NCBI RefSeq assembly: GCF_019200975.1
Contig: NZ_JAHTMR010000018.1
Location: 36,704 to 100,703 of the forward strand
Source of the DNA: Pseudomonas sp. PD9R
GTDB lineage: Bacteria > Pseudomonadota > Gammaproteobacteria > Pseudomonadales > Pseudomonadaceae
Direction: 5' to 3'
DNA length: 64,000 bases
Shown here: positions 62,561-64,000 of the stretch, one piece after another
How positions within the stretch are numbered: the first letter of the stretch is position 1
How the letters are laid out: each line of letters starts with the position of its first letter
Translations under genes and position numbers: made by a program
The notes under the pieces: model-generated
Told to the model about the DNA's origin: nothing
The model's input: only the letters and a program-made list of their open reading frames with translations
The model's database searches: none

Positions 62561-64000
62561 TGGATCACATCGCCCGCATTGAGCAGGAACTCGACAGCTT
62601 CCCAGACACGCTGAGTTTGTACCGCCAACAGCTCAAGCGCTGGTTCAGCCAGGCGGCCGATAAGGTCAGCCGCGCCACGGACATGCCATCGCTGATGGAC
62701 ATGGACCGGGTGATCAAACTGGGCAATACCAGCACCGTTGTCAGTAGCGGCGACGACGACTTCATCTCGACGGTTGCGCAGTGTCCGCAAGGCGGGATTC
62801 TGCAGATCGAGAGCAAGTTCGAGTCGGTGTATGACATTCCGCTGGGCAACATCCAGGTCGATGTGATTGCGCTGGATGGCGGCAGGTCGACGCCGGTCGA
62901 CCTCGATGAAAACGGCAAGGGGCAGTTCAAGGGCGAGGCGGGCAAGTTCTATCGGGTGCGGGTGCAGAGCGAAGTTACGCCGCAGCAAGTTGATGAGCTT
63001 TTTTCCTCGTACGATGGCTTGAGCAATGAGCTGGAAAAGTGGCTGCGCAGTGAGTGGGCAGGGTTCAAGCCACAGTGGTCGCAGTCAACGTTAGCGGCGG
63101 CGGGCAACGGATTGTTGGCCGGCAGCTGGGCGGCGATCGAGGGGGTGTGGGACGGCATCAACCTGCTGTCGGACATCCTCAAGAATCCGGAAGCATTTGT
63201 TGATCGACTGGGCAGTAGCGCCGACCACCTGATTGATCTGGCAAAAAAATCGCCAGAGGTAATGGCCAAAATCCAGCTGTTGGCCAGTGACGAAGCTGCA
63301 CTGTGTTTGCTGTTGCGCACAGCCAGTCTCTGGCTGGAAATGCTGCCGCCCAGCGCGATCGCCGGCAGCACCGCCGAAGCATTGTCGACGCAGGTGGTGG
63401 GGTTACTGATCGACATCCTGATCGCTATCGCCCTGACGTTTGCAACGATAGGGGGCGGCATTGCTTATTTGAAGATGCGCCTTGTGGGGCGCGCGGCTCA
63501 ATTACTCAGCGCCGTGCTGCGTTTGGTCGACGCGATTTTCACGATCATCAACACCTTCATCGGCTACATCGACCGCTATAAAAAAGTGGCTGCGCGGGGC
63601 GTCGCGGCGGGTCTGAAAAAAGGTCGGATGCAGCTGCGTTGGAACGCTCGCAACAACACCACGCTGAAAAAAGACGAACACCACGACGACGCTGCAAAAC
63701 AGGCCAAGAACCCCAACGGCGACAGCGCCGATACCTCAGATCGCACCGCCACCCATGGCTGCCCGGTGTCGATGGTCACCGGCGAAGAACTGCTGACCCT
63801 CACCGACGGCGTGCTCGACGGCTTGCTGCCCTTCGAGTTCACCCGCCTCTATCGCACCAGCGCCGTGGAACTCGACGGCGGCCTGGGGTTTGGCTGGAGC
63901 CATTCGCTGGCCCATCGCCTGGAGATCGACGGCGACCAAGTGATCTGGATCGATCACGAAAACCGTCGCACGCCGTTTCCACTGCCGAGCCGGGCGCGCC
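62560..64000 (+). CDS. RHS-family polymorphic toxin, N-terminal part (runs off the window)
   Basis: 480 codons are open to the end of the window. The first 270 residues are helical and may be a type VI secretion-linked N-terminal domain. A hydrophobic segment follows (VVGLLIDILIAIALTFATIGGGIAYL). The RHS entry motif then appears at GCPVSMVTGEELLTLTDGVLDGLLPFEFTRLYRTSAVELDGGLGFGWSHSL. The YD-repeat shell and the C-terminal toxin, with any immunity gene, lie outside. No PAAR domain is seen in the visible part. A terminator and a tiny possible leader peptide precede it. Confidence 0.88.
   Translation, partial: MDHIARIEQELDSFPDTLSLYRQQLKRWFSQAADKVSRATDMPSLMDMDRVIKLGNTSTVVSSGDDDFISTVAQCPQGGILQIESKFESVYDIPLGNIQVDVIALDGGRSTPVDLDENGKGQFKGEAGKFYRVRVQSEVTPQQVDELFSSYDGLSNELEKWLRSEWAGFKPQWSQSTLAAAGNGLLAGSWAAIEGVWDGINLLSDILKNPEAFVDRLGSSADHLIDLAKKSPEVMAKIQLLASDEAALCLLLRTASLWLEMLPPSAIAGSTAEALSTQVVGLLIDILIAIALTFATIGGGIAYLKMRLVGRAAQLLSAVLRLVDAIFTIINTFIGYIDRYKKVAARGVAAGLKKGRMQLRWNARNNTTLKKDEHHDDAAKQAKNPNGDSADTSDRTATHGCPVSMVTGEELLTLTDGVLDGLLPFEFTRLYRTSAVELDGGLGFGWSHSLAHRLEIDGDQVIWIDHENRRTPFPLPSRAR

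Noticed and set aside
1..64000. CRISPR arrays
   Set aside because: No regularly spaced direct repeats were seen anywhere in the window.

Overview
The window is Pseudomonas DNA. The evidence is OprD-family porins, histidine-utilisation (hut) genes, a P. fluorescens-type REP pair, an RHS locus, and the ParA/ParB/STY4528/TopB core of a PFGI-1/SPI-7 type integrative conjugative element (ICE). It is a patchwork: a conjugative-element end, a lower-GC decayed catabolic island, a high-GC catabolic operon that looks sulfur-related, an integrase scar, and ordinary chromosome. All functional assignments come from reading the sequence and from memory of protein families; no searches were run.

1-10.9 kb is the replication/partition end of an ICE, all on the minus strand: AlpA-like regulator, ParA, a small protein, ParB, DUF2857, STY4528, TIGR03761, DUF3158, SSB, TopB and DUF3577. 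Several junctions are ATGA overlaps. No attachment site, tRNA or intact integrase is visible at this end. The STY4528 gene carries a dense set of palindromes in its linker-coding part, and strong hairpins sit in several gaps.

11-35.6 kb is an island built around histidine chemistry. It holds an OprD porin, hutH, a divergent pair formed by a DUF3830 protein and a helical partner, an RpiR regulator, a GntR regulator, an ATP-dependent hydantoinase/oxoprolinase pair (hyuA, hyuB), polar amino-acid ABC transporters, hutD, hutG, the tail of hutF, and hutU. The DUF3830 plus helical pair resembles a split cucumopine synthase, the enzyme class that joins histidine to 2-oxoglutarate. I therefore propose a pathway that takes up a histidine-derived opine or lactam, opens it, releases histidine and feeds it to HutH, HutU and HutG. 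The island contains a decayed tandem duplication. One copy keeps hyuA-hyuB and has lost its transporter; the other keeps the transporter but its hyuA and hyuB have collapsed into one fused frame. Remnants of hutU, rpiR and an IS5-family transposase mark the scars.

36.4-54.5 kb holds a MocR-type regulator that lacks the PLP-binding lysine. Divergent from it lies a long plus-strand operon: oligopeptide-type ABC transporter (two permeases, two ATPases, Tat-exported binding protein), FAD monooxygenase, TauD-like dioxygenase, DszC-like flavin monooxygenase, class II aldolase, D-2-hydroxyacid dehydrogenase and OprD porin. A convergent minus-strand operon encodes a four-domain rhodanese, an MFS transporter and a frameshifted FMN 2-hydroxyacid dehydrogenase. 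A promoter module of about 74 bp occurs at both ends of the region. The content suggests uptake and oxidative breakdown of an organic sulfur compound.

54.9-64 kb starts with an integrase remnant, a possible small RNA and a REP pair. Chromosomal genes follow: a catalase-like/di-heme cytochrome pair, an FKBP isomerase lipoprotein, a DUF1232 protein preceded by inverted DnaA boxes, an XRE regulator operon with a Sel1 protein, and the start of an RHS toxin gene that runs off the window.
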